Shown: positions 15,301 through 30,300 of the stretch, piece by piece | Position numbering within the stretch: position 1 is the stretch's first letter | Layout of the letters: every line of letters starts with the position of its first letter | Origin: Pteria penguin | Lineage: Eukaryota; Mollusca; Bivalvia; Pterioida; Pteriidae | Direction of reading: 5' to 3' | Assembly (NCBI GenBank): GCA_035048485.1 | Contig: CM068587.1 | Coordinates: 44,367,996-44,431,995, forward strand | Length of the DNA: 64,000 nt | Made by a program: the position numbers and the translations under genes | The notes under the pieces: model-generated | The model's database searches: none | What the model was told of the DNA's origin: nothing | Seen by the model: only the letters and a program-made list of their open reading frames with translations

Positions 15301-18300
15301 GTCATGAGGCCCCAGTGCCACAGATAAAAGCAACAAAGCCAACAACATAATACAAAATGTCATATGGCCAAAGTGCCACAGATAACAGCAACAAACTCTA
15401 CAACATAATACAAAATGTCATGAGGCCCCAATGCCACAGATAACAGCAACAAATCCCACAATATAATACAAAATGTCATGAGGCCAAAGAGCCACAGATA
15501 ACAGCAACAAGCTCTACAGCATAATACAAAATGTCATAAGGCCCAAGTGCCACAGATAACAGCAACAAACCCTACAACATAATAAAAAAAGGTAATAAGG
15601 CCTCAGTGCCCACAGATAACAGCAACAAACGCTACAAGGTACTATTATGTCATGAGGTCCCAGTACCACTTATAACAGCAACAAACCCTACAACATAATA
15701 CAAAATGTCATGACGCCCAAGTGCTACAGATAACAGCAACAAAGCCTACAACATAATACAAAATTGCATGAGGCCCCAATGGCACAGAGAACAGCAACAA
15801 ACACTACAACATAATACAAAATGTCATGAGGCCCCAGTGCCACAGATAACAGCAACAAACCCTACAACATAATACAAAATGTCATGAGGCCCCAGTGCCA
15901 CAGATAACAGCAACAAACCTTACAATGTAATAAAAAATGTCATTAGATATTGGTACCAAAGATAATGGCATTAATCCCTACAACATAATTCAAAATATCA
16001 TAAGACACTGGTACCAACAATAACAGCAACAAACCCTACAACATAATACAAAATGTCATAAGACACTGGTACCACTGATAATGGCATCATACCCTACAAT
16101 ATAATACAAAATGTCATAAGACACTGGTACCAACAAATAATGGCAGCAAACCCTACAACATAATACAAAATGTCATAAGACACTGGCACCACAGATACAA
16201 AATGTCATAAGACACTGGTACCACTGATAATGGCATCAAACCCTACAACATAATACAAAATGTCATAAGGTACTGGTACCACAGATAATGGCATCATACC
16301 CTACAATATAATACAAAATGTCATAAGACACTGGTACCACAGATACAAAATGTCATAAGACACTGGTATCACAGATAATGGCATCAAACCCTAAACATAA
16401 TACAAAATGTCATAAGACACTGGTATCACAGATAATGGCATCAAACCCTACAACATAATACAAAATGTCATAAGACACTGGTACCACAGATAATGACATC
16501 AAACCCTACAACATAATACAAAATGTCATAAGACACTGGTATCACAGATAATGGCATCAAACCCTACAACATAATACAAAATGTCATAAGACACTGGTAC
16601 CACTGATAATGGCATCAAATCCTAAACATAATACAAAATGTCATAAGACACTGGTACCACTGATAATGGCATCAAACCCTACAACATAATACAAAATGTC
16701 ATAAGACACTGGTATCACAGATAATGGCATCAAACCCTACAACATAATACAAAATGTCATAAGACACTGGTACCACTGATAATGGCATCATACCCTACAA
16801 CATAATACAAAATGTCATAAGGTACTGGTACCACTGATAATGGCATCAATCCCTACAACATAATAAAAAATGTCATAAGACACTGGCACCACAGATACAA
16901 AATGTCATAGGATACTGGTACCACAGATAATGGCATCAAACCCTACAACATAATACAAAATGTCATAAGACACTGGTACCACTGATAATGGCATCATACC
17001 CTACAACATAATACAAAATGTCATAAGACACTGGTACCATTGATAATGGCATCAAACCCTACAACATAATACAAAATGTCATAAGGTACTGGTATCACAG
17101 ATAATGGCATCATACCCTACAACATAATACAAAATGTCATCAGACACTGGTACCACTGATAATGGCATCATACCCTACAACATAATACAAAATGTCATAA
17201 GACACTGGTACCACTGATAATGGCATCAAACCCTACAACATAATACAAAATGTCATAAGACACTGGTACCACTGATAATGACATCAAACCCTACAACATA
17301 ATAAAAAATGTCATAAGACACTGGCACCACAGATACAAAATGTCATAGGATACTGGTACCACAGATAATGGCATCAAACCCTACAACATAATACAAAATG
17401 TCATAAGACACTGGTACCACTGATAATGGCATCATACCCTACAACATAATACAAAATGTCATAAGACACTGGTACCACTGATAATGGCATCAAACCCTAC
17501 AACATAATACAAAATGTCATAAGACACTGGTACCACTGATAATGGCATCAAACCCTACAACATAATACAAAATGTCATAAGACACTGGTACCACTGATAA
17601 TGGCATCAAACCCTACAACATAATACAAAATGTCATAAGACACTGGCACCACTGATAATGGCATCAAACCCTACAACATAATACAAAATGTCATAAGACA
17701 CTGGTACCACTGATAATGGCATCATACCCTACAACATAATACAAAATGTCATAAGACACTGGTACCACTAATAATGGCATCAAACCCTACAACATAATAC
17801 AAAATGTCATAAGGTACTGGTACCACTGATAATGGCATCAATCCCTACAACATAATAAAAAATGTCATAAGACACTGGCACCACAGATACAAAATGTCAT
17901 AGGATACTGGTACCACAGATAATGGCATCAAACCCTACAACATAATACAAAATGTCATAAGACACTGGTACCACTGATAATGGCATCATACCCTACAACA
18001 TAATACAAAATGTCATAAGACACTGGTACCACTGATAATGGCATCAAACCCTACAACATAATACAAAATGTCATAAGGTACTGGTATCACAGATAATGGC
18101 ATCATACCCTACAACATAATACAAAATGTCATAAGACACTGGTACCACTGATAATGGCATCATACCCTACAACATAATACAAAATGTCATAAGACACTGG
18201 TACCACTGATAATGGCATCAAACCCTACAACATAATACAAAATGTCATAAGACACTGGTACCACTGATAATGGCATCAAACCCTACAACATAATACAAAA

Positions 18301-21300
18301 TGTCATAAGACACTGGTACCACTGATAATGGCATCATACCCTACAACATAATACAAAATGTCATAAGGTACTGGTACCACTCATAATGGCATCAATCCCT
18401 ACAACATAATAAAAAATGTCATAAGACACTGGCACCACAGATACAAAATGTCATAGGATACTGGTACCACAGATAATGGCATCAAACCCTACAACATAAT
18501 ACAAAATGTCATAAGACACTGGTACCACTGATAATGGCATCATACCCTACAACATAATACAAAATGTCATAAGACACTGGTACCACTGATAATGGCATCA
18601 AACCCTAACCATAATACAAAATGTCATAAGACACTGGTACCACTGATAATGGCATCAAACCCTACAACATAATACAAAATGTCATAAGACACTGGTATCA
18701 CAGATAATGGCATCAAACCCTACAACATAATACAAAATGTCATAAGACACTGGTATCACAGATAATGGCATCAAACCCTACAACATAATACAAAATGTCA
18801 TAAGACACTGGTACCACTGATAATGGCATCATACCCTACAACATAATACAAAATGTCATAAGACACTGGTATCACAGATAATGGCATCAAACCCTACAAC
18901 ATAATACAAAATGTCATAAGACACTGGTATCACAGATAATGGCATCAAACCCTACAACATAATACAAAATGTCATAAGACACTGGTACCACTGATAATGG
19001 TATCAAACCCTACAACATAATACAAAATGTCATAAGACACTGGTACCACTGATAATGGCATCAAACCCTACAACATAATACAAAATGTCATAAGACACTG
19101 GTACCACTGATAATGGCATCAAACCCTACAACATAATACAAAATGTCATAAGGTACTGGTACCACTGATAATGGCATCAATCCCTACAACATAATACAAA
19201 ATGGCATAAGACACTGGCACCACTGATAATGGCATCAAACCCTACAACATAATACAAAATGTCATAAGACACTGGTACCACTGATAATGGCATCAAACCC
19301 TACAACATAATACAAAATGTCATAAGACACTGGTACCACTGATAATGGCATCATACCCTACAACATAATACAAAATGTCATAAGACACTGGTACCACTGA
19401 TAATGGTATCAAACCCTACAACATAATACAAAATGTCATAAGACACTGGTACCACTGATAATGGCATCATACCCTACAACATAATACAAAATGTCATAAG
19501 ACACTGGTACCACTGATAATGACATCAAACCCTACAACATAATACAAAATGTCATAAGACACTGGTACCACTGATAATGGCATCATACCCTACAACATAA
19601 TACAAAATGTCATAAGACACTGGTACCACTGATAATGGCATCATACCCTACAACATAATACAAAATGTCATAAGACACTGGTACCACTGATAATGACATC
19701 ATACCCTACAACATAATACAAAATGTCATAAGACACTGGTACCACTGATAATGGCATCATACCCTACAACATAATACAAAATGTCATAAGACACTGGTAC
19801 CACTGATAATGGCATCATACCCTACAACATAATACAAAATGTCATAAGACACTGGTACCACTGATAATGACATCAAACCCTACAACATAATACAAAATGT
19901 CATAAGACACTGGTACCACTGATAATGGCATCAAACCCTAAACATAATACAAAATGTCATAAGACACTGGTACCACTGATAATGGCATCATACCCTACAA
20001 CATAATACAAAATGTCATAAGACACTGGTACCACTGATAATGGCATCATACCCTACAACATAATAAAAAATGTCATAAGACACTGGCACCACAGATACAA
20101 AATGTCATAGGATACTGGTACCACAGATAATGGCATCAAACCCTACAACATAATACAAAATGTCATAAGACACTGGTATCACAGATAATGGCATCAAACC
20201 CTACAACATAATACAAAATGTCATAAGACACTGGTACCACAGATAATGGCATCATACCCTACAACATAATACAAAATGTCATAAGACACTGGTACCACAG
20301 ATAATGGCATAAAATTGTACAATATAATATAAAATGTTATATTAAGATCCTGGTACCTATACATACCAGTTGATAGATATCAGCTTTTTTTCCTCCTCTA
20401 CTGAGGTAGCTAGAGAACCTGTTGTCTGTGAAGTGTACACCGGGACGAGTCTGTTCTACTTGGTAAAATAAGTCTGACAACCTGAAATATGTCAATGATA
20501 ACATTCAGGATGCCCTAATACCTAGTCAATTGTATATTGCACTTATCAACAAATCAACAATGTCATTTTCACTGTTTATGCAGTTTAGTGGGTATTAACT
20601 ACATGGCCTTACCATATGATGACTTGTATTGAAACAGTAATGTAAATAGACATTTATAATCATTTCAGACATGATGTCATGACATGACAGACAGACATGA
20701 TGTCATGACATGACAGACACAATGTAAACAAACATGATGTCATGACGTGACAGACACAATGTAAACAGGCAGTTGTAATCTTTTTAGAGGTGATGTCATG
20801 ACATCACTGACACAATTTAAACACATAGTTATAATTTTTTTAGAGGTGACATCATGACTTCACAGACGTAAAAGATAGTTGTAATCATTTTAGAGGTGAG
20901 GTCATGACGTCACAGATGCAATGTAAACAGTTATAATCTTTTTAGACATGACATCACAAACGCAATGTAAACAGACAGTTATGATCATTTCAGATGAGTC
21001 GTCACAGATGCCACATAAACAAACCTGAAACAGATTCTATATCAGGTGGGATCAAGACGTGATACAAGACAGTGTTTTGTCAAAATTGACCAATGAAATT
21101 GCTGCATTCTTTTCCGAGGTGGGATAATAAATAAGAACAAGACTATAACTTTCCATCATTTTATAATTATAATACAATATAACTCTAACCTGTTATAATG
21201 ACCACCATTGTTAGACAGCCATCAGCTTATAGCGACCATTTTCAGACCAATACTTGTGTTACTATGTAACATGAAGTTTCGCACATCATACAAAACCCCT

Positions 21301-24300
21301 AACTTGATCCCAAGTAAACACAGGCATTTAATATTGAGTATGAGTTCAGTTCAATTCGGTTCACATCACTTGTATAAACCATATAGTCATATTACCATCA
21401 ATGTGGCACTTATCATTTCAAAAGATGAAAAACAAAAGATTGGGAATGAGAGGAAACAGAGAGATGCAATTAACCTTAATTAACCTTTGTGTGTACTAAT
21501 GTTAATAATATTCAAAAAATGAAATACATTGCTTATCGTGTCTATAAATCTTAAAGTCAATATTAAAGGTACATACCTTTTTTCAATACTGTAATCAGAT
21601 AGGCGAATTTTACCAGAACTGTCAACAAACACACTAGAAGCCTAGAATTTAAGATAAAAAGTCCATTATCCTAACAGTACCAAGATTAATATAGCATCAA
21701 ACATGTCTGGACCTCCACTGGTCATATATAAAACTACTGAGTATAATGATACCAAGATCAATATAGCATCAACATATTATGTATTACACTTTGGATAGTA
21801 TATCAGGGTCCTGTTTTATGAAAGATCTTACAGCAAATCATAAGTTTTGGACTCTAGAATGAAGAACTTTTACTTGGATTCCCTGATATAAAATGCAATT
21901 TTCATGAAACACTATAAAAATAAACAAATCTCAAATAGAATATTTATATTTCGGAAGTCCCTGATCCACTGGTTGAAATTACCTGTCACTTCATAAAACA
22001 GCAATTTGTTGATTAAACACAACAGTGATGCTTTATCAAATGAGAAGTGAAGTAAAATGATGACACCAGCTCTCTTTCCAATGAGCTAGTGGCTAAAGCC
22101 TTGATAGTAATTAGGAGTCTCATATAATGGAGAGAATCCAATGCTGTTTGGCAGTGAGTATACTCACGCTCTCATATTGATCTATGATGTTGGATAATAT
22201 GTCCTAACAGACATCTTCTACCAATCTGATAGTATCATGCCATAATCGATGAATATTTGGAAAAGCCTGGTAAGAATAAAGTAAAACTCGATGGTGGAAT
22301 AATATGGCTGGTACCATACTCAGTCCTGTTGATTTATACGGTTAGAGTCCCTTCAGCACTTTGTGAACATTTCTTTGGTCAATCCAGATGTCTGTCATAA
22401 TGGGATGGGGAATACACTTTGCCTTGGGATTATACTTACATCTAGACAAGTGATTGGACTCACATTAGATTTCAGATTATATACAGGATCTTATATATAC
22501 TGTCTTGATAATAATTCCTGTTAATAGCATATTTACATAATCACTACAATGATAAAAGAGGAATGTCTTCTTAAACTTTCAGATTGTCTGCAAGACATTC
22601 GTAATAGAAGAAGTAGAAAGACATTTGTACATACATATACATATATGAAATATACTCAAAACAAATTTATACTGATGATGTATCAGTATGCTGTATTTTC
22701 CTTGATCATGTTTTAAAGCCATCAAATCAGCTTAAAACAAAACAACAAAATTACCAGCATTCAGATATTCATGAGATTTTATGTTATACATTATGAATTC
22801 ACAAAAGTTTAATTCAGAAATAAAGAAATATGGAGTATTATGGCAAAATCTGCCTTCATGATCATCTCTGTTTAGATGTCACTTGTTTATACAGGTCACT
22901 TTTTAATTTTCCATTTTCTGTGTTTTCATGCAAAATACATCCATGTGAAAAGGTCATCTTAGCAAAAAGGTCCATTTAAATTCTTTGGTAGATCTTGATA
23001 CACCACTTAGACTGAATATAGGAGGAATTGTACATCTATGACATATCACTGAAAAAAGACAATTTACTTATATATCTATGTATACCCTAAGAGCTTTATG
23101 TGCTACATCTTTGTTGTGCAGATATTCCATGACAGTCAGGATTTCCTCTGTGTATGCTTTTATGAGATCTATAGACAAGGGCTGTCCTTTTTTAATGTTG
23201 ACATCAAGACTTATTCCTCCAGCATATTCCATCAATAGCTGTAATAAATGAAAAGTCTTAGAATGAACAATCTGTCCAAATAAGCACTGATCTTCAACAG
23301 GTACTGCAAACCTACTTGCCTGAGATTTGAGCACAGATCTGAAATAGGTGAAAGGTTAATGGAGTTCCTACACCATGTCTCAATCCAATAAGACACTGAT
23401 GCCGACAGTTAAGCCAGTGCCAGCTCCAAGAAAGGTTAATAAAGGGGTAAATAAGAATAATGCCGAGACAGGTGATTCAGAAAGTGAATCTGAGGTCATA
23501 GATCAGAGAGGCTATAGTGATTCATCCGTTGATGAATCCGAGATAAATACTATTGTAATAAGTATGCCTAGGTAGAACAGTACAGAAAACCACTGTGACC
23601 ATTTTGATGACGATCAGCACGCTGTGAGTGGACAGGCTACAGAAGTTGTGAGGGACGCATTCACCAATCCTTCTACAAGCAGAGTAGAGGTAGCTTCTAC
23701 ACCTGATGAGTTTGAAACCCTAACTTTGAAAGGTATCTCTCAAGAAGTCCGCATCACTGATGGAGCTGAAGCAAACGATGTACAGGGATTCCGTGATGAC
23801 GCATCGGAAGTATATAATGATAATGATGATGATGATAATGATGACAAGAATGTGGGTCCACCGAACAAACCAGTTTCTTCTACCAAGACAGAAGGACAGA
23901 AACCAGTTCCAACTCGTAGATCATCAAGACAGAAGAAACCACCACCCTGGATGAGAGATGGTGAGTTTGTTGTCAACATGGTATGCAGGGCCATGATGAA
24001 TGCTGTTTTAGAAAAGAACTGAAATATAAGTACTTATTTGGATGTGTTTTATTGTTTCACTTATTCATATATGTTCCATGGTAATGACAAGGACGTCATT
24101 TCTTGTGAAGGGGGCATATGTGATAGTGAAATATTTTATTTATGTTATCTATTTTAATGTATAACTAAATGTTAATATAACTGCCAATAAATTGGTATAT
24201 TGGCCATGCATTTTATATATTCTATAAACCAATTGGTTGAATTACTTTACCGCCAATTGTCTTTAATGTGAGATACGTGAGCTTAAATCGAGAGAATAGA

Positions 24301-27300
24301 CATTTGTCAGAGAAAGAACACATTTAGATATACACCTTGCAGATTGAACGACTATATAAATTCATATTTCATTCCTTTCTACATTTGATAATATGACAAA
24401 GTGACAGTAAGTTTGCTTTTTAATCCTATTCTTTTCATAATTTCCATATTTTCTGATAATAATCATAATTACTAATCTTCATCTTCGTAATATCGAAAAC
24501 ATCATATGAGATCGTATCTGAGAGAGTTTTCTTTAATAATTCAAGTAGTTTTCTTTATTTGATTTATATTTTGATAGTGTATAGCATTGTTGTGAATAAT
24601 TTGATATAGTTTACCGTTCATACCGTATAACCGGAAAATTTTGTGAGTATCAAATTTCGCAATTCAGTATCATAAAAAACGTATCTTTATTTTGGCGAAT
24701 ACAATTTTTCGCGATTTCAAAAAACAAAAAAACAACATGTTCTTTAACTATGAAATAAAAACAACTCTCGTCAAACAACTAGACATACGACAAGCTATAC
24801 CAGCATCTCTGTGAATCAGTTTACCTATATGTACAACTGCACTTGTTTCTGCTCAAATCCACGGCTTGTAGCTTGTCAGTGCAATCGGCGGAATTGTTGA
24901 GTAAAGGAGATGCTCTGACTTGAACGGAAATTGTTAACGAAAGCGGTCGAAAATGATGAGTGTTTTTATTAAGCGGCAGATAAAATTCCTCAATTTTATT
25001 CGACACATACGGGCATATAATTTTTTCAACATACTGAATCATTGTTTCCTCGTTTGCATAGTGGATTTCGGAATGAGTTATGTGGAATTCGGAGGGGAAT
25101 CAGAATTTCGGGTTGAACTTATCAGTCTTTCTGAGCATGGGAAGGAACATTCAGTCCATTGACCCAGCGAAAGTACCTTCAAACAAGATATAAACATCTA
25201 AACAAACTAATTAAGGGAATACGGACACGTACAATGGCTTCGATCACCATATGCAGTATTCATTCACGTGTTTATAATTGCTTGTTAGCCATCGACAAAT
25301 ATGTGAACCCACTGACATAACGAACTCATGGGATTTATAAATTAGGGTTTTAAAATTGTACATACTGGTAATCTGAGTTTGCCGTCGATCCCCTGGATTT
25401 CTACTCGTTTTGCCCCCTAGATGTTCATGGTCCATTGAGAAATGGGGATGATATAAATACCAGTTTGGTTCCCATTTTTTCGGAGTACAATTTTTCACAG
25501 TAACTTATTTTCACATGTTAAAATTATTCATGAAAATTAGCATCTCATAAAAATTTCTGGTTATACGGTATGTTGATGCCTTTGTTTTACTGCATCAACT
25601 TACGAAATCATTTGTGTTTTCTATGGGTAATTTATCTCAGAATCTACTACATAATTTGATGCATAAGGTGTTTGTGGACCTTGATCCATAATCAGGTATT
25701 TTATTAATTAACTCCCTCGAATGTATTTTAAATTGATTATATTATATGTATATTGAAACCAGAGCTATCCTAACAGGACAAATACCCCACACGGCAACAA
25801 AGTGGAGACATGCAATAATTTATCCCTTTATGATAACTCATGAGGCATCCATAGAGCAGGTATAATAATCCTGGGAGCTATTTACTATCATAGAGGTGAA
25901 AGGTCAAAGTCAAGGTCAAGACCTAATTTTGGTACACGACACATCTCCTTCACATGATGCATCCACATTTGTTTTGTCATGAAAAATAAGAAAATATGTG
26001 GTTTAGGGGCGCTGATCAGAACTATTTTTGAGATAAGCAAGGTTTTACCATCATGGAGGTAAAAGATCAAGGTCAAAATCAAGGTCACAGTGACCTAATT
26101 TTGGTACACAACACATTGCCCTCCCATGATGCGTCCATAGAACAGGTATAATAATCCTAGGTGCTATTTACTATCACAGAAGTCAAAGGTCAAAGTCAAG
26201 GTCACAGTGACCTAGTTTTGATATATCACACATCCCCTTCCCATGATGCATCCACATGTAAGGTTTGATAAACCTAGGTGCTATGGTTCAAAAGTTAGTG
26301 GCCTAGGTTTTACTATCAAAGAAGTCCAAAGCCAAGGTCAAGGTAACAGTGACTTAATTTTGGTACATGACACATCCACTTCCAATGATTATTCCACATA
26401 CCAGGTTTGATCATCCTTAGTCCTACAGTACAAAAGTTACGTGGCGGACACAAATCGGGACGGACGGACAGGCGGTACGACAGACAGACATGGTGATTCC
26501 TATTTACTATATATTCCTATAAGTACTTACTATATTCATGTAATAAAATATTATTACATCAGGAAACAAGAGGCCCAAGGGGGCCTATATCGCTCACCTG
26601 AGTACCTAGATGATCAGTCATGCAGGAAGGAAGAATTACTTTATTTTTGCATTACTGTGACTAAGTCAACACAAATGTTGAAAATTTGTGAAATTTTATT
26701 TCAGATCAGAATAAAAAACAACACTTTTTTGCACATCCATTCAGGTGATTTTGAAATTAAGCATTTGCTTTGTCTCTGCAAGATGTCATTCAGGGCAACA
26801 AGTTAGTCATTTTCTTTAGGTGAGGCCTTTTGTTGACTGATTTCAAGTCTGGGTCATGAACAACAATTGTTTCAAATATTGTCCAGATCCAACTTAAAAT
26901 GGCCTAATTTCATATGTTGAGTGTTAAGAAACATCTAAAAACTTATTAAGATGTGTAAAGAAATAAAAAAATTTTTTGACCACAGCTGGATTTGAACTGC
27001 TACTCTCCATATTTCAATTACCAAGTGATATATGTACCACTGTGAGACCTAGTTTTTAGACATGGTGGCATTATCTGTTGACCAATTTGGATGAAATGTA
27101 CGAAATTGATAGAGGACCTATAGTACTTGATGTACACCATATTTCATTAAAATCTTTCATGTGGTATAACAGCAGAAGTTAAAAAAGTGAAGCATTTGTC
27201 CCTATACACCCTCATTTGGAAGTCTTAAAAAATTAATAGAAAATCCAAAAATTGAGATATTGTCAAAATTCTTTCAAAGTAACATTCCTTACCATAATTA

Positions 27301-30300
27301 TGATCACAATAGTCCATAAGAAATTATCATTATCAATTACCTAGGAAATATGACACTTTTCTTCATTGAAATCACCAAGTCCAAACAAATGTCGAAAAAA
27401 AATTCTAAAATTTGATTTTGAAAGGGAACCAAAATGACAATACGTCTTCACTCATCCTTCTAGATCATTTCTATGCAATCTGTTTGTCTCTGTATATAGC
27501 CAGTATGAAGAACAATATTGTCAAAGGAGGGTACTCTTTTGTGACCTACTTTTGACTATGGTGGCGCCACCTGTAAAGAGGTATGGACGAAAACAACAGA
27601 ATTCATAAAAAATCCAAAAATTGAGATATTGACAAAATTCTTTCACAATGATATTCCTTACTATAATGATCAAAATAGTCATTAAAGTGCTATTAGAATG
27701 CTGGGGTATTTTGTATTTTCTTAAAATCCTAATTGAATTATTATAAAATTCATAAAAATTACTGCTCCTTCTACTCCAGTATTTCTCTGAGAGATATCTA
27801 AAATATATCCATTTGCCCGATTTTACGGGAACACCCGAGTAAAATAAAGGCTTCCTGTACAACTTGTTGTACAACTTTTAACGTCATTTTACTGTGACGT
27901 CACAATGCAAACATTAACATCATACTTAAAACCCAAGGAAAAGTAGCATTTGCACAACTTCTGACGTCACATATTACGGAGATTAACGACTGAAAAAATC
28001 CATCTAGCTGTTTATGGATTATTGTATATATCTTGTGATCGGAGTCATGCAGGAGAGCAATTCTTGTCAGCGATTCGTGTATGTAGATATGCACATTGTA
28101 TAGAAAAATTGTGAACATTCTTATAGCACTTTAAGAAATCATCAATATCAATTAACTGAAAAACATGACACTTTTCTGCATTGAAATTACTAAGTCCAGA
28201 AACACGTCAAAAAAGCGTAAATTTCTATTTGACGGATCTTAACCCCGAACACAATTTTTGATGACCCATCTTTATAGATTGTTGAAATATAATTAGTTTC
28301 CCCATTTACCGGTATGCACTGGTTCTGGAGGAGAAGATTTTTGAAGAGGGGTACCGTTTTGGGCACTTTTGACCCTCCCCTGGATCCATCCCTGAGGGAA
28401 TCTGGATCAAGAGCACAATTTTAGTAGGGGACCTTGAGTACATCATTATACAAAGTTTGATCCAATCTGCAATGCAGTTCCAGAGAAGAAGTCCAAAATG
28501 TGAAACAGTTAATGATGAACAGACGTACTCACAGACAGGCACCGAACGCTGGACGACACACTATGACTAAAGCTCACTTGAGCCTTTGGCTCAGGTGAGC
28601 TAAAAAATATAATATATATATATATTTATATATCTTCATGCATTGTTAATAGATTACTTTGCAAGGGGAATAACTCTTATTTTTTTGTGAAATATGAATT
28701 GTTTAAATACTTATCATGTATATATATGTTTTCACACAACGCAAAATATTAATCATGCTTCATTATACTTTAACTTATATATTGCTATAATAAAATATTT
28801 TAGGGTTTGAAAGAATATGAAATCACTCAACAGAAATTAAATTCATGCAAACTTAGCAACAGGTGTCATTATATGTATATGTAGACAAAACCCAATTACA
28901 ATACTTCCGAATTTATCAAATGAAAGTACAAGACATTAAAATTTATATATATCAGTATGTACAAAAAATAAAAGTGATAAATAGAATACCAAACTACTGG
29001 TAAGTATATTCAGTAAGTAGGTTTCATGCAAGTCAAATGTTTAGTAGACAAATTAAACTAAATAATGAATAATGAGTCATGTCATTAATACCTACATAAA
29101 CAGTAACTTTGCCTGGCTCCTGTTGATATTTGATAGCTAAGTAGTGAACCAAATTTCTATGGTGAAGTCTAAGAAGAGACATTAATTCTTGCTCAATGCT
29201 GATGACCTACAAAAGAAAAATGACCATAATAGTTATTTGTTTGTTTCAGCCTAATTATTCTAATTCCTATTTGTCATCATTACTTACCAATTACTGACAA
29301 CTACAACAAATTATACATTCTCTCAAAGTATGAGAAAATGTAAGTATAGAAAGAATTGTTCCAAGAGAACTCCTATTTCCAACAAGAGAATATTGAATTA
29401 ACTTTAAGTCAGGTGATCTTGACGTTTGAGAGTCCAGTATCAATAGGGATCTTCTTTACATCATGGGCCTCCTACATAGGATGTATTATTTCCTTAGGTC
29501 AAGAAGTATTTCAATAACAATCAGTAAATACATTGTTAGTCTGAGATTCTCTGCCCTTCTCCCACTTTTGATATCAGCGGTTTGTGGGAGAGGGTCAGAG
29601 AGACTTAGTTCATCAAAAGTTGGAATTTTTGTGATACCAGCCATTATCGGGATGCACAAGCCTCTAGTGAATAATAAGCGTTTGCACAGCGAACTTGCAA
29701 CCTATATTCCAACAAAAGAATATTTAACTTAACTGATCACAGCAATATCTATTTCTACTGATTTAGATGAATCTCTTTATCTGTTACATACTCCTTACCT
29801 GTTTGAGGTAAATGTTTTAGATGAACCTCTTTATCTGTTACTTACACCTTACCTGTTTGAGGTAAATGTTTTAGATGAACCTCTTTATCTGTTACTTACA
29901 CCTTACCTGTTTGAGGTAAATGTTTTAGATGAACCTCTTTATCTGTTACTTACACCTTACCTGTTTGAGGTAGATGTTTTAGATGAACCTCTTTATCTGT
30001 TACTTACACCTTACCTGTTTGAGGTAGATGTTTTAGATGAACCTCATTATCTGTTACTTACACCTTACCTGTTTGAGGTAGATGTTTTAGATGAACCTCT
30101 TTATCTGTTACTTACACCTTACCTGTTTGAGGTAGATGTTTTAGATGAACCTCATTATCTGTTACTTACACCTTACCTGTTTGAGGTAGATGATTTAGAT
30201 GAACCTCTTTATCTGTTACATACTCCTTACCTGTTTGAGGTAAATGTTTTAGATGAACCTCTTTATCTGTTACTTACACCTTACCTGTTTGAGGTAGATG

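Larger units (their letters stand above)
23239..29095 (-). other. Intron 9 of EIF2AK4
   Basis: This intron contains, from left to right, the 3' end of a Ty3/gypsy-like element, a TACCGTATAACC MITE, a composite repeat with AGGTCA palindromes and a 2-kb AACAAGAGGCCCA element. The 28.65-29.09 kb part is AT-rich, with no recognised feature. Confidence 0.85.

Noticed and set aside
15166..20340. CRISPR-like array
   Set aside because: The repeats are contiguous with no unique spacers and derive from an exon edge of a eukaryotic gene.
23239..23334. N-terminal extension of the exon 10 frame (MLKSQASRFAVPV…)
   Set aside because: It lies before a strong acceptor, does not match GCN2, and would break the phase and the alignment with exon 9.
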